64,000 nucleotides of DNA from Alphaproteobacteria bacterium (GCA_025359785.1 JANYET010000006.1:56730-120729); one strand, 5' to 3'; counted from the first letter of the stretch, positions 37,966-47,259 are shown. Made by a program: numbers and translations. Notes: a model not told the origin generated them from the letters alone.

Positions 37966-38388
37966 ATGCGCACCCCCACCCTCCTACTCACCGCGATTTC
38001 CGCCCTGATCCTGAGCGCCGGCGTCGCCTCGGCGCAGTCCGCGACCGGAGCCATGAAAGACATGAAGGGGATGGACCACGGATCCATGCCGGGGATGGCC
38101 AAGGGCGGCATGAAGGGCATGGGTGACCGCAACATGATGGCCATGCACGATGACATGACGGCCATGAAGAAGATGGACAGGGCGATGATGGCCGCCAAGG
38201 GCGCCACACCAGATGTCGCCTTCGCCCGGAAGATGCTTGCCCACCACCAAGGCGCCATCGAGATGGCCCAGATCGAACTCAAGCACGGGACCGACGCCGA
38301 GGCGAAGCGGATGGCTCAACAGATGATCGACGACCAGACTAAGAGCAAGGCAGAGCTTGAGGCCTGGCTGAAGACGCACGGCGGCTGA
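37966..38388 (+). CDS. DUF305 (CopM-like) periplasmic copper-associated protein
   Basis: A 140-residue secreted protein with a signal peptide (cleavage near ASA-QS). A Met/Gly/His-rich segment (MKDMKGMDHGSMPGM and similar) precedes the DUF305 helix bundle with the hallmark MLAHHQGAIEMAQ. DUF305 proteins such as CopM bind Cu(I)/Ag(I) in the periplasm. ATG 37966 is chosen for the signal peptide; the frame is open further upstream through the cue box. Confidence 0.87.
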   Translation: MRTPTLLLTAISALILSAGVASAQSATGAMKDMKGMDHGSMPGMAKGGMKGMGDRNMMAMHDDMTAMKKMDRAMMAAKGATPDVAFARKMLAHHQGAIEMAQIELKHGTDAEAKRMAQQMIDDQTKSKAELEAWLKTHGG

Positions 38389-38482
38389 GCGCCACACGGC
38401 GATGGGACGGATCAGGCCGCGCCGCCGAGGCGTTGCCCGTCCGGGGCTGCAATGGCTCAATCCATAGGGGATCGCCGCGCCC

Positions 38483-38497
38483 GGAACGTATAGTTCC
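38483..38497. promoter_or_regulatory. Near-palindrome with ECF-type -35 element before cnrY
   Basis: GGAACGTATAGTTCC has inverted arms GGAAC and GTTCC around 5 bases. GGAAC is the -35 consensus of many ECF sigma factors. It lies 28 bp before the cnrY start, which would fit autoregulation by the sigma factor at 39252, but no convincing -10 was found. Confidence 0.35.
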
Positions 38498-38524
38498 ATG
38501 GGACGCGGCGTGAAGGACTTGGAC

Positions 38525-38818
38525 ATGAGCGAGCGATTGGACGAGCTGGTCGCGCGGCTGGCGAACGCGCCGACCGATCGGGTCTTGGATGATCTTGAGG
38601 TCGAGGTGGGCCGCAGCATTCTGTTGCGCCGGCGCGACGCCCTGGCCGTCTCCGCCCTGGCGCCGGTGCGGTTCGCCTCGATTGGGCTGGCGCTGGCCAT
38701 GGGCGTGACCGCCGGCGGCGCCGTGGCCGCTGCCGCCATGAGGGCGCCAACGGCCTATGTGACGTTCTCAAGTTCAGCGCACCTTGCGCCCTCCACCCTT
38801 CTCGAGGGCCGCGAGTGA
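38525..38818 (+). CDS. cnrY: CnrY-like anti-sigma factor
   Basis: A 97-residue protein. A cytoplasmic acidic/Arg-rich N-terminus (about 1-45) is followed by one transmembrane helix (about 55-75) and a short periplasmic tail ending STLLEG. The layout (RRDA before the helix, S/A/P-rich tail) and length match CnrY of Cupriavidus, the membrane anti-sigma factor that holds CnrH. It starts the operon Y-X-H. ATG 38525 is chosen; 38498 is possible. Similarity is low, so the gene order carries weight. Confidence 0.7.
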   Translation: MSERLDELVARLANAPTDRVLDDLEVEVGRSILLRRRDALAVSALAPVRFASIGLALAMGVTAGGAVAAAAMRAPTAYVTFSSSAHLAPSTLLEGRE

Positions 38819-39255
38819 GCGTCATGCGGAGCATCCTGCTGACGCTGGTGCTCTCCGTGATCGGCGCCGCGGTCGGGGCCTGGGGTGGGGCTGAATACGT
38901 CATGCATCGCGCGCATACCGCGCCGACCCTGCACGACGTCGTGCACGAGAAGCTGCATCTGACAGCCGAGCAGAAGGTGCGCATGGAGAGCCTGGAGCGC
39001 GATCACGCCACCCGCCGCCACGCTTTCGAGGCGGAGATGCGGGCCGCCAACGCCGACCTTGCGCAGGCGTTTCAGGAGCAGCATGCCTATACGCCGCAGG
39101 TGCAGGCGGCCATCGACCGCTTCCATCATGCCATGGGCGGGCTCCAGAAGGAGACCATCGTCCATGTGCTGGCGATGCGATCGGTTCTGACGCCGGAGCA
39201 GACCGCGCAATTCGACCAGACCGTCGTCAAATCCCTCACTGAAGACGCTCGGTGA
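38815..39255 (+). CDS. cnrX: CnrX-like periplasmic Ni/Co sensor
   Basis: A 146-residue membrane-anchored helical sensor (Metal_resist fold). From GTG 38815, His40, His44, Glu61, His117 and Met121 correspond to the CnrX metal ligands His42, His46, Glu63, His119 and Met123 with a constant offset of two. LHDVVHE and IVHVLAM are the two motifs. On binding Ni or Co it should release CnrY from the sigma factor. It overlaps cnrY and cnrH by 4 bases each. ATG 38824 is an alternative start. Confidence 0.87.
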   Translation: MSVMRSILLTLVLSVIGAAVGAWGGAEYVMHRAHTAPTLHDVVHEKLHLTAEQKVRMESLERDHATRRHAFEAEMRAANADLAQAFQEQHAYTPQVQAAIDRFHHAMGGLQKETIVHVLAMRSVLTPEQTAQFDQTVVKSLTEDAR

Positions 39256-39839
39256 GTCTGGACGCCGAGGCGTCCGACAATCAGCTCGCCGGCCTTGCCG
39301 CAGCGGGCGACAACCGCGCGTTTGGGATCCTGGTCCGTCGCTACAAGGACCCGCTCTATCGGCTTCTGCGCCGTTACACCGCCGACCCGGATGAGGCCTA
39401 CGAGGCGGTCCAGGAGGCCTTTATCGCCGCCTGGGACGCGCTGGGGCGATACGATCCTGGGCGGCCGTTCGGCGCCTGGTTGCGCACCATCGCGATCAAC
39501 AAGGCCCGAGATCGCGGGCGGCGAATGGCCGTTCGGCGCCTGGTCTTCGGAGCTGGCGGGCTGGACGATGCACGCGCCGCCAGAGCGGCCGATCCGGCGA
39601 AGCCCGCCGACCGGATGGTGATCGAAGACGAAGACGCCCGTCGATTGGACCAGGCCATCGGCCGATTGCCCTCCGCCCTGAAAGCCGCCCTGTTGCTCAC
39701 CGCCTTCGAAGGCTATTCCCAGATCGAGGCGGGCAAGATCCTCGGCGTCTCGGCCAAGACAATCGAGACCCGCGTCTATCGCGCCCGCAAGCTGCTGGCC
39801 GAAAGGCTCGATGACGAGCTGCGACCCGGGGCCCCATGA
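39252..39839 (+). CDS. cnrH: CnrH-like ECF RNA polymerase sigma factor
   Basis: A 195-residue group-4 sigma factor. Region 2 is FGILVRRYKDPLYRLLRRYT...AVQEAFIAAWDALGRYDP; region 4 is LPSALKAALLLTAFEGYSQIEAGKILGVSAKTIETRVYRARKLL. GTG 39252 overlaps the cnrX stop. Here it should be released from CnrY when CnrX senses Ni/Co. No cnrCBA genes follow, so its targets are elsewhere; czcCBA (8508) or dmeF are possible but unproven. Confidence 0.88.
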   Translation: MSLDAEASDNQLAGLAAAGDNRAFGILVRRYKDPLYRLLRRYTADPDEAYEAVQEAFIAAWDALGRYDPGRPFGAWLRTIAINKARDRGRRMAVRRLVFGAGGLDDARAARAADPAKPADRMVIEDEDARRLDQAIGRLPSALKAALLLTAFEGYSQIEAGKILGVSAKTIETRVYRARKLLAERLDDELRPGAP

Positions 39840-39887
39840 GGCTGGGTCGGGCCCAGCGCCTTGCCGCCGCCGTTGTGCAGCGTCCCG

Positions 39888-41141
39888 TCAGACAACGAAG
39901 ACGGGCGCGAAACCGCCGCCGGGCGTCCTGAAGTTGGTGGTCTGCCCCTGATAGACCCGCGCCGCCGTCAGAAGGGCGGAGCCCCGGTAGGTGTAGAGCC
40001 GGACATCGAGCTTCAGGGACCTCACCTCGCCATCGATCGTGATCCGGCGTTCGCTGGGCGCCGCCAAGGCCTGGGCGATGTATCCGCCCTGTCGCACGTC
40101 CTCCCAGACACTGCGGGTGATCTTGTCGCCGCGATAGACCGCCTTGCCGCCGTGGCCGCCCGCCGGCTTGAAGAAATATCCCTTGCGCGCGCCCCACAGG
40201 TCGTCGGCGGTCTCGGCGGTGACGAGAACCGTTGCGGGGACGGCGGCAAGGCTTTGCCGCTGGGCCGGCGTAATCGCCCAACGCGCCGACGCGACGGGAT
40301 CTGACAGAAGGATCAGATTTCGTTTGTCGGCCAGCAGGGCGTGGTTGCGGGGATTGGGCGTGAGCACGACAGCGCCGGCCAGATAGGCGTCACGCAAGGC
40401 TTCATGACCGGCGCCGCCGAGCGAGAAGTCGACAAGCCGGTTGTAGACGAGGTCAACCGCTTCCCCTGCCAACTGCAGCTTGCCATCGGCGAAGCGCAGC
40501 TCACTGGGATCGACGATCCAGACTTTCAGGCCGTGGCGTTCGAAGGCGCGTTGCGCCAGCAGGAACTCGGGGAACAGATATTGCTCCGGCGGCCGATCAT
40601 CGACGATGGCCAGCGTCCGCGGCTCACCGGCCCGGCCCTGCGATCGCCACTCGGCCAGGAACATATCCCAGACCGCAGACTCAAACGCCCCTCGCTGCGC
40701 CCCCTGAAGCGCGTCCTCAGCCTCGCGGCAGCAGGCGCTTTGCGCGCGCGCCAGGAAGGCGTTCAGAAAGGCGCCGCCGGCGTTGGTGTTGACCTCAATG
40801 AGCTTGGGCCCCTCTGGGCCCAGGTGGAAATCGTAGCCCATGAAGGCGCCGCGCGGACCGAAGTCCTGGCGCGCGATGGCCGGAGCCCAGGTAAGCGCCG
40901 CCTCCTGGTAGGCCGGGTCCTCGGCCACCGCCTCTATGGCGGCGACCACGTCCAGCATGGCCGCCAAATCAGACTTAGAAATGAACACCGGCCCGCTGGA
41001 GAAGAGATTGGGCCGGGCGCTCATCATGGCCGCGATCAGGTCCGGCTCCTGCGCTTCGGCCCGGATGGCGTTCTCCAGGCTGGCGCGATCCAGCGTGATA
41101 CAGAAGCATTCCCGGTTCAGCACCGCGTCGCGCTCACTCAT
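39888..41141 (-). CDS. ATP-grasp-like protein with permuted motif order, unknown substrate
   Basis: A 417-residue soluble protein. The Mg-binding-type motif KLIEVNTNAGG (113-123) comes first and the nucleotide-loop motif FKPAGGHGGK (324-333) later, the reverse of ordinary ATP-grasp order, so the fold looks circularly permuted. LVYNRLVDFSL (231-241) and a C-terminal LKLDVRLYTYRG...YQGQTTNFRTPGGGF segment complete it. ATP-grasp enzymes ligate a carboxylate to an amine or thiol; the substrate cannot be told. ATG 41141 lies inside the 3' end of the membrane gene (8-base overlap). Cysteine-rich spots (ECFC, SACC) are unusual. Confidence 0.7.
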   Translation of the reverse strand: MSERDAVLNRECFCITLDRASLENAIRAEAQEPDLIAAMMSARPNLFSSGPVFISKSDLAAMLDVVAAIEAVAEDPAYQEAALTWAPAIARQDFGPRGAFMGYDFHLGPEGPKLIEVNTNAGGAFLNAFLARAQSACCREAEDALQGAQRGAFESAVWDMFLAEWRSQGRAGEPRTLAIVDDRPPEQYLFPEFLLAQRAFERHGLKVWIVDPSELRFADGKLQLAGEAVDLVYNRLVDFSLGGAGHEALRDAYLAGAVVLTPNPRNHALLADKRNLILLSDPVASARWAITPAQRQSLAAVPATVLVTAETADDLWGARKGYFFKPAGGHGGKAVYRGDKITRSVWEDVRQGGYIAQALAAPSERRITIDGEVRSLKLDVRLYTYRGSALLTAARVYQGQTTNFRTPGGGFAPVFVV

Positions 41142-41655
41142 GTCGTCTCTCGCCTTGCCGCTTGCCGGATTTCGCGCCGACGGCGGCGCCAGAGTCCACG
41201 CCACTGAGGATCGTCAGAACCAGGCCCGCCGCCCACGCCATGGCCGGTACGATCAGGAGCCAGCGAAAATCTGACCCGAGGACAAAGTTCACCCCGGCCA
41301 TCGTGCCGACCGACAGCACGCCCGCCGCGCCCAACAGAACGAGTTCCCGCCAGCGTCTCGCTTTGATGTGGAAGATCCGGAGGGAACTGCCAATCAGCAG
41401 CACCCCGACCGCGGCCATCTGCCCGCCCAAGACGATGAAGACGAGGTGCAGCCAGATCTCCAGCCGCGGAAGACTGGCCTCCATGCCCGCCACGCTCGCC
41501 GCCAGGAAGCGCAGATCTTCCGGCAGCAGCGCCGGACGCAGCGCCATGAAGTACAGCCCGACCGCCACTTGGTAGAGGCCGCACAGGCCGATCAAGCCGG
41601 CGGCCGTACGGCGAAGATCGTGGCCATGAGGGGAAGTGTTGAGCGCCTGCATCAC
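41134..41655 (-). CDS. Small integral membrane protein paired with ATP-grasp gene
   Basis: A 173-residue protein with four predicted transmembrane helices (about 18-40, 65-85, 97-120 and 125-150) and a short basic cytoplasmic tail. No family recognised. Its 3' end overlaps the ATP-grasp gene by 8 bases and it starts 3 bases after the copA P-type ATPase stop, so all three appear to share one transcript. It may localise or supply substrate to the ATP-grasp protein. Confidence 0.7.
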   Translation of the reverse strand: MMQALNTSPHGHDLRRTAAGLIGLCGLYQVAVGLYFMALRPALLPEDLRFLAASVAGMEASLPRLEIWLHLVFIVLGGQMAAVGVLLIGSSLRIFHIKARRWRELVLLGAAGVLSVGTMAGVNFVLGSDFRWLLIVPAMAWAAGLVLTILSGVDSGAAVGAKSGKRQGERRHE

Positions 41656-41658
41656 CCG

Positions 41659-44004
41659 TCAAAGCCGAGCGACGCGCAGGCGAAGCGCGTTGCTGATGAC
41701 GCTGACGGACGACAGCGCCATGGCCGCGGCGGCGATGGCTGGCGAAAGCAGCTGGCCGAAGACGGGGTAAAGCACCCCTGCGGCGATCGGAACGCCCGCG
41801 ACATTGTAGACGAAGGCGAAGACCAGGTTCTGCCGGATGTTGCGCATCACCGCGCGCGACAGCCGCCGCGCGCGGACCAGGCCCTGGAGGTCGCCCTTCA
41901 GCAGGGTCACGCCGGCGCTCTCGATCGCCACGTCCGACCCGGCGCCCATGGCCACCCCGACATCGGCGGCGGCCAGCGCCGGCGCATCGTTGACGCCATC
42001 GCCGGCCATGGCGACCACTCGGCCTTCGGCGCGCAGCTTCTGGACGACCTTGGCCTTGTCCTGAGGCAGGACCTCCGCCTCGACGTCCTCGATACCCAAT
42101 TGTTTCGCGACGGCCAGCGCCGTGGTGCGGTTGTCGCCGGTCATCATCACTAGGCGGACCCCGTCCGCCTGCAGGGTGCGGACCGCCTCCGGTGTGGTCG
42201 GCTTGATGGGGTCGGCGATCCCCAGGACGCCGGCCAGCCGTCCATCGATGGCGGCGAAGACGGCGGTCGTTCCGTCCTGGCGCAGGGCCTCAGCGTCCGC
42301 CACGAGCGGCGCCAGGTCGATGCCCAGCTGGGCCATCAGCGGCGGCCCGCCGAGCGCGATGTTCTTCCCATCGACCACGCCGGTCACCCCTCTGCCGACC
42401 GGCGAGTCGAAGTCGGTGGCTTCCGAAAGCGTCAGGCCGCGATCCTTGGCGGCCCGCAGGACGGCATCGGCGAGCGGGTGCTCGCTGCCGCGCTCCAGGC
42501 TGGCGGCGAGCCGCAGGAGCTCGCCGTCGTCGATGCCCGGCACGGTCTTGACGGCGGTGACCGCCGGCCGCCCCTCGGTCAAGGTGCCGGTCTTGTCGAT
42601 CACCAGGGTGTCAATCTTCTCGAAACGCTCCAGGGCCTCGGCGTTCTTGATCAGCACTCCCTCGCGGGCGCCTCGGCCCACGCCGACCATGATCGACATC
42701 GGGGTCGCCAGGCCGAGCGCGCAGGGACAGGCGATGATCAGCACCGACACCGCCGCAACCAGGGCGTAGGCGAAGCGCGGCTCGGGCCCGACCACAGCCC
42801 AGACCCCACCGGCGACGACCGCCACCGCAATGACGGCCGGCACAAACCATCCGGCGACCTGATCTGCGAGGCGCTGGATCGGCGCCCGGCTCCTCTGGGC
42901 CTCGGCGACCATCTGGACGATGCGCGACAGCAGCGTGTCGGCGCCCACCTTCTCAGCCCGCATGATGAAGGAGCCGGTCTTGTTGAGGGAGCCGGCGATA
43001 ACCTTGCCTTCGGCCTCCTTCGTCACCGGCATCGACTCCCCGGTGACCAGGGATTCATCGATCGAGGCCCGGCCGTCGGTCAGCGCGCCGTCGACCGGGA
43101 TCTTCTCGCCGGGACGCACGCGCAGCCGGTCGCCGACCTGGATCAGGTCGAGGGTCACCTCCTCGTCGGTCCCATCCTCTCGGAGGCGGCGTGCGGTCTT
43201 GGGCGCAAGATTGAGTAAGGCCTTGATCGCGCCCGACGTCTGCTCCCGCGCCCGGAGTTCCAGGACTTGTCCCAACAGCACCAGCACGGTGATGACCGCA
43301 GCGGCTTCGAAATAGACCGGCACCACCCCGGACGCGTCGCGGAACGCCGGTGGGAAGATGCCGGGCGCCAGAACGGCCACCACGCTGTAGGTCCAGGCGA
43401 CGCCAACCCCCATGGCGATGAGGGTGAACATGTTGAGTCGCCGGGTGACAAGCGAGGTCCAGCCGCGGTCGAAGAACGGCCAGCCGGCCCACAGCACGAC
43501 CGGCGTCGCCAGCGCGAACTGAATCCAGTTGGACGCGTAGTGGCTCACCAGCATCAGGCCGCGCGGCATGAGATGGCCGCTCATCTCAAGGACGAACACC
43601 GGCACGGCCAGGACCAGACCGATCCAGAAGCGCCGGCTCATGTCGGCCAGTTCAGGATTGGGACCGCTGTCGGCGGTGACGGTCTCCGGCTCCAGCGCCA
43701 TGCCACAGATCGGGCAGGATCCCGGGCCGACCTGGCGGATCTCGGGATGCATCGGGCAGGTGTAGATCGCGCCGGGGGGGACCGTCGGATCCGGAGCTGG
43801 CGTTTTGGGCGCCAGGTATCTGTCTGGGTCGGCCAGGAATTTCGTCCGGCAGCCCGCGGAGCAGAAATGATAGGGCCGGCCCGCGTGCTCGGCGTGATGC
43901 GGCGTCTGGACGGGATCGACCGTCATTCCACATACCGGATCGATCACCGTCGCCGCGCCTCGCTTCAACGGACCGTGGGTGTGGTGGGCGTGACTATCGT
44001 CCAT
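41659..44004 (-). CDS. copA: Cu(I)-translocating P1B-type ATPase
   Basis: A 781-residue inner-membrane copper exporter. The N-terminus has a His cluster, a YHS-like domain (DPVCGMTV...FCSAGC, about 22-60) and a heavy-metal binding segment ([24 protein letters not shown], about 80-105, in place of classical HMA domains). Then come the membrane CPC motif ([11 protein letters not shown]), phosphorylation site DKTGTLTEG and hinge [10 protein letters not shown]. It is divergent from csoR with tandem operators between them, so is probably derepressed by Cu(I). Confidence 0.95.
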   Translation of the reverse strand: MDDSHAHHTHGPLKRGAATVIDPVCGMTVDPVQTPHHAEHAGRPYHFCSAGCRTKFLADPDRYLAPKTPAPDPTVPPGAIYTCPMHPEIRQVGPGSCPICGMALEPETVTADSGPNPELADMSRRFWIGLVLAVPVFVLEMSGHLMPRGLMLVSHYASNWIQFALATPVVLWAGWPFFDRGWTSLVTRRLNMFTLIAMGVGVAWTYSVVAVLAPGIFPPAFRDASGVVPVYFEAAAVITVLVLLGQVLELRAREQTSGAIKALLNLAPKTARRLREDGTDEEVTLDLIQVGDRLRVRPGEKIPVDGALTDGRASIDESLVTGESMPVTKEAEGKVIAGSLNKTGSFIMRAEKVGADTLLSRIVQMVAEAQRSRAPIQRLADQVAGWFVPAVIAVAVVAGGVWAVVGPEPRFAYALVAAVSVLIIACPCALGLATPMSIMVGVGRGAREGVLIKNAEALERFEKIDTLVIDKTGTLTEGRPAVTAVKTVPGIDDGELLRLAASLERGSEHPLADAVLRAAKDRGLTLSEATDFDSPVGRGVTGVVDGKNIALGGPPLMAQLGIDLAPLVADAEALRQDGTTAVFAAIDGRLAGVLGIADPIKPTTPEAVRTLQADGVRLVMMTGDNRTTALAVAKQLGIEDVEAEVLPQDKAKVVQKLRAEGRVVAMAGDGVNDAPALAAADVGVAMGAGSDVAIESAGVTLLKGDLQGLVRARRLSRAVMRNIRQNLVFAFVYNVAGVPIAAGVLYPVFGQLLSPAIAAAAMALSSVSVISNALRLRVARL

Positions 44005-44050
44005 CGTCTGGTCTCCACTTCAAACCCATGCCGCCACCCTCACCGCTAAT

Positions 44051-44091
44051 ATACCTATATGGGGTATTCCCGCCATACCGCCTATCGGTAT
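44051..44091. promoter_or_regulatory. Two tandem CsoR operators between copA and csoR
   Basis: Two copies of ATACC-N7-GGTAT lie at 44051-44067 and 44075-44091, centres 24 bases apart, in the divergent promoter region. CsoR family operators have this type of A/T-flanked G/C dyad. They rule out the in-frame ATG 44059 as csoR start. Confidence 0.75.
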
Positions 44092-44115
44092 AGGATAAGG
44101 ACGGGAGGACGCGCC

Positions 44116-44391
44116 TTGACCCAGGACAACAAGCCGAAGCTGCTGAACCGCCTGCGCCGCATTGAGGGGCAGGTGCGCGGCGTTGCGCGCATGGTCGAGG
44201 AAGACCGCTACTGTATCGACGTGCTGACGCAGATTCAGGCCATCCGCGCGGCGCTGTCGCGGGCGGAGACCGAAATGCTGAAGGATCATCTCGGCCGCTG
44301 CATCGAAGGCGCGATCGTCAGTGGCGACGCGGCCGAGCAGCGCAAGAAGGTCAGCGAGCTGATCGAACTGCTCGATCGCTCCACGCGCTAA
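44116..44391 (+). CDS. csoR: CsoR copper-sensing repressor
   Basis: A 91-residue helical repressor. Cys33, His58 and Cys62 match the Cu(I) ligands C36, H61 and C65 of Mycobacterium CsoR with a constant offset of three. TTG 44116 is the start: GGGAGG lies about 7 bases upstream, and the longer frame from ATG 44059 runs through the operators. It controls the divergent copA ATPase and probably itself. It gives copper control independent of the defective CueR-like protein. Confidence 0.92.
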   Translation: MTQDNKPKLLNRLRRIEGQVRGVARMVEEDRYCIDVLTQIQAIRAALSRAETEMLKDHLGRCIEGAIVSGDAAEQRKKVSELIELLDRSTR

Positions 44392-44457
44392 GACCGTCGC
44401 CAGGGAGGCCGAGGGTTTGGCGGTCGCGACCGCACGGGCCGGGTTCATCGGCGAACC

Positions 44458-47061
44458 TCAGGCCCGCGCGAGCTTGGACGATGGCCCGACCGCCACCTGC
44501 TTCACGAGCTCCGCGCAGACAAGATAGACCACGACCAGGAGGCCGACCCCACCCGTGATCGCCAGGGGCGGCGCCTGGAAGCCAAACAGGCGTGCCGCCG
44601 ACGTGAAGGGCAGGACCATGGCGACGATCAGCGCGCCGAGCGACGAGGCCGCGAGCAGCGGTCGCGGCAGATCCTTCCAAGGCCGGCCATTGGTCCGAAT
44701 GACGAAGATCACCAGAATCTGCGTCGCCATGGACTCCAGGAACCATGTGGTCTGGAAGGCCGCCGGAGACGCGTGAAAAAGGAAGATCAGCCCGCCAAAC
44801 GTCAGAAGATCGAACGCCGACGAGAGCGGCCCCATGACGGCGGCGAAGCGGATCAGCGCGCGCATGTCCCAGACCTGCGGCCGCGCCACGGCTTCGGACC
44901 GCACGCTGTCGAAGGGAATGCCGATCTCCGAGACGTCGTAGAGCAGGTTGTTGAGCAGGATCTGGGTGGGCAGCATCGGGAGGAACGGCAGGAAGAGCGA
45001 GGCGGCCGCCATCGAGAGCATGTTGCCGAAGTTGGAGCTGGCGCCCATGCGGACATATTTGAGGATGTTGGCGAAGGTCCTGCGCCCCTCCTCCACGCCG
45101 TCCGCCACGACCTCCAGGTCCGACGCCAGCAGGATCATGTCGGCCGCGGCCTGCGCCACGCCGGTCGCGCCGGCCACCGACAGGCCGATGTCGGCGATCT
45201 TCAGGGCGGGGGCATCGTTGATGCCATCCCCCAGGTAGCCGACCACGTCGCCCCGAGCCTGGAGGGCCTTGATCAGACGCGACTTCTGATCCGGCGCCAG
45301 GCGGCCGTAGGCGTCAACGCTCCGGACCTGCACGGCGAGGGCATCGTCGCTGAGCCCGGCGACGTCGGCGCCCGACAGCACGCGCTCGGCGCTGAGACCC
45401 ACCAGCCCCGCCAACCGCCGGACCACCACCGGATCGTCGCCCGACAGGATCTTCAGCTTGACCCCCGCCGCCGCCAGCCGCGCGATGGCGGCGGCGGCGG
45501 TCGCCTTGGGCGGATCGGCGAAGGCGCATAGGCCTTCGAAAACCATCCCCGTTTCATCGGCCGAGGTGACCACCGTCTTGTCCCCGGACCATGGGCGCGA
45601 AGCGACCGCGACGGCGCGCAAACCTTCCTCCGCCAAGGAGCGCACCTGCGCCAGGACCGCCGTCCGGTCCTTCGCGGCCATCGACAGGATCTGCCCACCC
45701 GAACGGCTCGACGCACATTGGGCGACCATCGACTCGGGCGCGCCCTTGGCGATCAGCAGCCGTCCGTCGGGGCCGTTCGCCAACACCGAGCCCATCCGGC
45801 GGTTGAAATCGAAGGCGTGGCGGGCGATCAGGATCCAGCCCTTGGCCGCGTCAGCCACGCCCGCGATCAAGGCCGTGTCCAACGCGCCGCGGTCGCCGCC
45901 GAGGCAGGCGGCGATGGCGCCTAACCGGGCGGGACGCTCGTCCGCCTGGCCCGTGGGTCCCAAACTGCGCGCCAGACTGATCTCGGCCGACGTCAGGGTG
46001 CCGGTCTTGTCCGTACACAGCACCGTCATCGCGCCCAGGTCGTGGATCGAGGCCAGCCGCTTGACGATGACCTTGCGCTTGGCCATGCGCATAGCGCCAC
46101 GCGACAGGGTCACCGTGGTGATCATCGGCAAGAGCTCGGGCGTCAGACCCACGGCCAGCGCGACGGCAAACAACAACGACTGCAGCACGGGCCGTCCGAA
46201 CAGCACGTGGGTGGTCAACACCAGCAGAACCAAGGCGATCGTCAGCCTCGCGGTCAGCAGTCCATAGCTGCGCAGGTCGCGCTGGAAGGGGGAGGTTTCC
46301 TCGGTCTCGTTCAAGGCGGACGCCGCGGCGCCGAACAAGGTCGCCCGGCCAGTGCTCACCACCAGGGCCAAGGCCTCTCCGGTCTGGGCCACGGCGCCGC
46401 GAAAGAGCGCGTTGGAGGCCTCGCCGGCGGTTAGGCCCGTCACGGTTCCGGGCCGCTTCTCCACGGGATAGGGCTCACCGGTCAGGGCGGCTTCATTGGC
46501 GGTGAAGGCGTCGGCCTCGAGAACCAAGGCGTCGGCCGGAATGATATCGCCCGCACGCACCCGGATGACATCGCCCGGCGCCACAGCCTCGACGCCAATC
46601 TGGACATAGGCGCCATCGCGGCGGACTTCGGCCTTCAGCGCGACGGACTTGCGAAGCTCTTCAGCCGCGCGGGCGGCCTGGCCCTCTTGCACAGTGTCCA
46701 GGCCGATGGAGACGGCCAGGATGATCACGATGATCGAGCCGCCGACCGCATCGCCTGTGGCGGCTGATACGACGCCGGCCGCCAGCAGGATCAGCGACAG
46801 CGGTTCGAGCAGGCGGCGCAAGATGGCGCCGAGCAGGCTGGGTCGCTTGGCGGTGGCGTCGGCGTTGGGCCCATACTGACGCAGGCGCGCGGCGGCCTCG
46901 GCGGCGCTCAAACCGTCTCGACCGCAGTGCAGCTTTGCCCGCAAGGCGGCTTCTGACTGGATCCAGAAGGGCGCGGGGGCATCTGGCGTCGCCTCCGGTC
47001 TCAGAGAGACAACGCCCTGCGTTACGGGCGGGACCGCCGTCCGGGCTTTGGTCTGGGTCAA
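44458..47061 (-). CDS. mgtA: MgtA-type magnesium-translocating P-type ATPase
   Basis: An 867-residue P3B ATPase that imports Mg2+ at the inner membrane. Motifs are the N-terminal domain, GDIIPAD, TGEPYPVEK, VGLTPELLPMI in M4 (typical of MgtA), DKTGTLT, GDGINDAPALK and an M5-M6 NNLLYD region. No Met or Cys soft-metal site is present. The TTG start (47061) lies 3 bases after the HMA protein stop, with no good ribosome-binding site, so it is probably translationally coupled. A Mg transporter amid Cu genes may offset Mg displacement by toxic cations. Confidence 0.9.
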   Translation of the reverse strand: MTQTKARTAVPPVTQGVVSLRPEATPDAPAPFWIQSEAALRAKLHCGRDGLSAAEAAARLRQYGPNADATAKRPSLLGAILRRLLEPLSLILLAAGVVSAATGDAVGGSIIVIILAVSIGLDTVQEGQAARAAEELRKSVALKAEVRRDGAYVQIGVEAVAPGDVIRVRAGDIIPADALVLEADAFTANEAALTGEPYPVEKRPGTVTGLTAGEASNALFRGAVAQTGEALALVVSTGRATLFGAAASALNETEETSPFQRDLRSYGLLTARLTIALVLLVLTTHVLFGRPVLQSLLFAVALAVGLTPELLPMITTVTLSRGAMRMAKRKVIVKRLASIHDLGAMTVLCTDKTGTLTSAEISLARSLGPTGQADERPARLGAIAACLGGDRGALDTALIAGVADAAKGWILIARHAFDFNRRMGSVLANGPDGRLLIAKGAPESMVAQCASSRSGGQILSMAAKDRTAVLAQVRSLAEEGLRAVAVASRPWSGDKTVVTSADETGMVFEGLCAFADPPKATAAAAIARLAAAGVKLKILSGDDPVVVRRLAGLVGLSAERVLSGADVAGLSDDALAVQVRSVDAYGRLAPDQKSRLIKALQARGDVVGYLGDGINDAPALKIADIGLSVAGATGVAQAAADMILLASDLEVVADGVEEGRRTFANILKYVRMGASSNFGNMLSMAAASLFLPFLPMLPTQILLNNLLYDVSEIGIPFDSVRSEAVARPQVWDMRALIRFAAVMGPLSSAFDLLTFGGLIFLFHASPAAFQTTWFLESMATQILVIFVIRTNGRPWKDLPRPLLAASSLGALIVAMVLPFTSAARLFGFQAPPLAITGGVGLLVVVYLVCAELVKQVAVGPSSKLARA

Positions 47062-47064
47062 GGC

Positions 47065-47259
47065 CTACTGCGCGATTTCATATCCGGCCCGCTCAATCGC
47101 GAACTTGATGGCCTGCACGTCGCGGTCGCCCTGAACATGAACGGCCTGACCCTTGAGATCGACCTCAAACTTCGCCGCGGGATCCGCCAGACTGATGGCG
47201 CGCGTCACCGACGCGGCGCATCCCCCGCATTTCATGCCCTTCACCTTGATGGTCGTCAT
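47065..47259 (-). CDS. HMA-domain copper metallochaperone (CopZ-like)
   Basis: A 64-residue single ferredoxin-like HMA domain. GMKCGGCAAS (residues 8-17) carries the CxxC Cu(I) site. ATG 47259 has GGAG upstream. It precedes mgtA by 3 bases on the same strand. CopZ-type chaperones pass Cu(I) to CopA ATPases, but the only CopA in the window lies 3 kb away in another operon and lacks classical HMA domains. Confidence 0.9.
   Translation of the reverse strand: MTTIKVKGMKCGGCAASVTRAISLADPAAKFEVDLKGQAVHVQGDRDVQAIKFAIERAGYEIAQ

Noticed and set aside
44059..44115. N-terminal extension of csoR from ATG 44059
   Set aside because: It runs through both operators and lacks a ribosome-binding site, while TTG 44116 has GGGAGG and gives the family's normal N-terminus.
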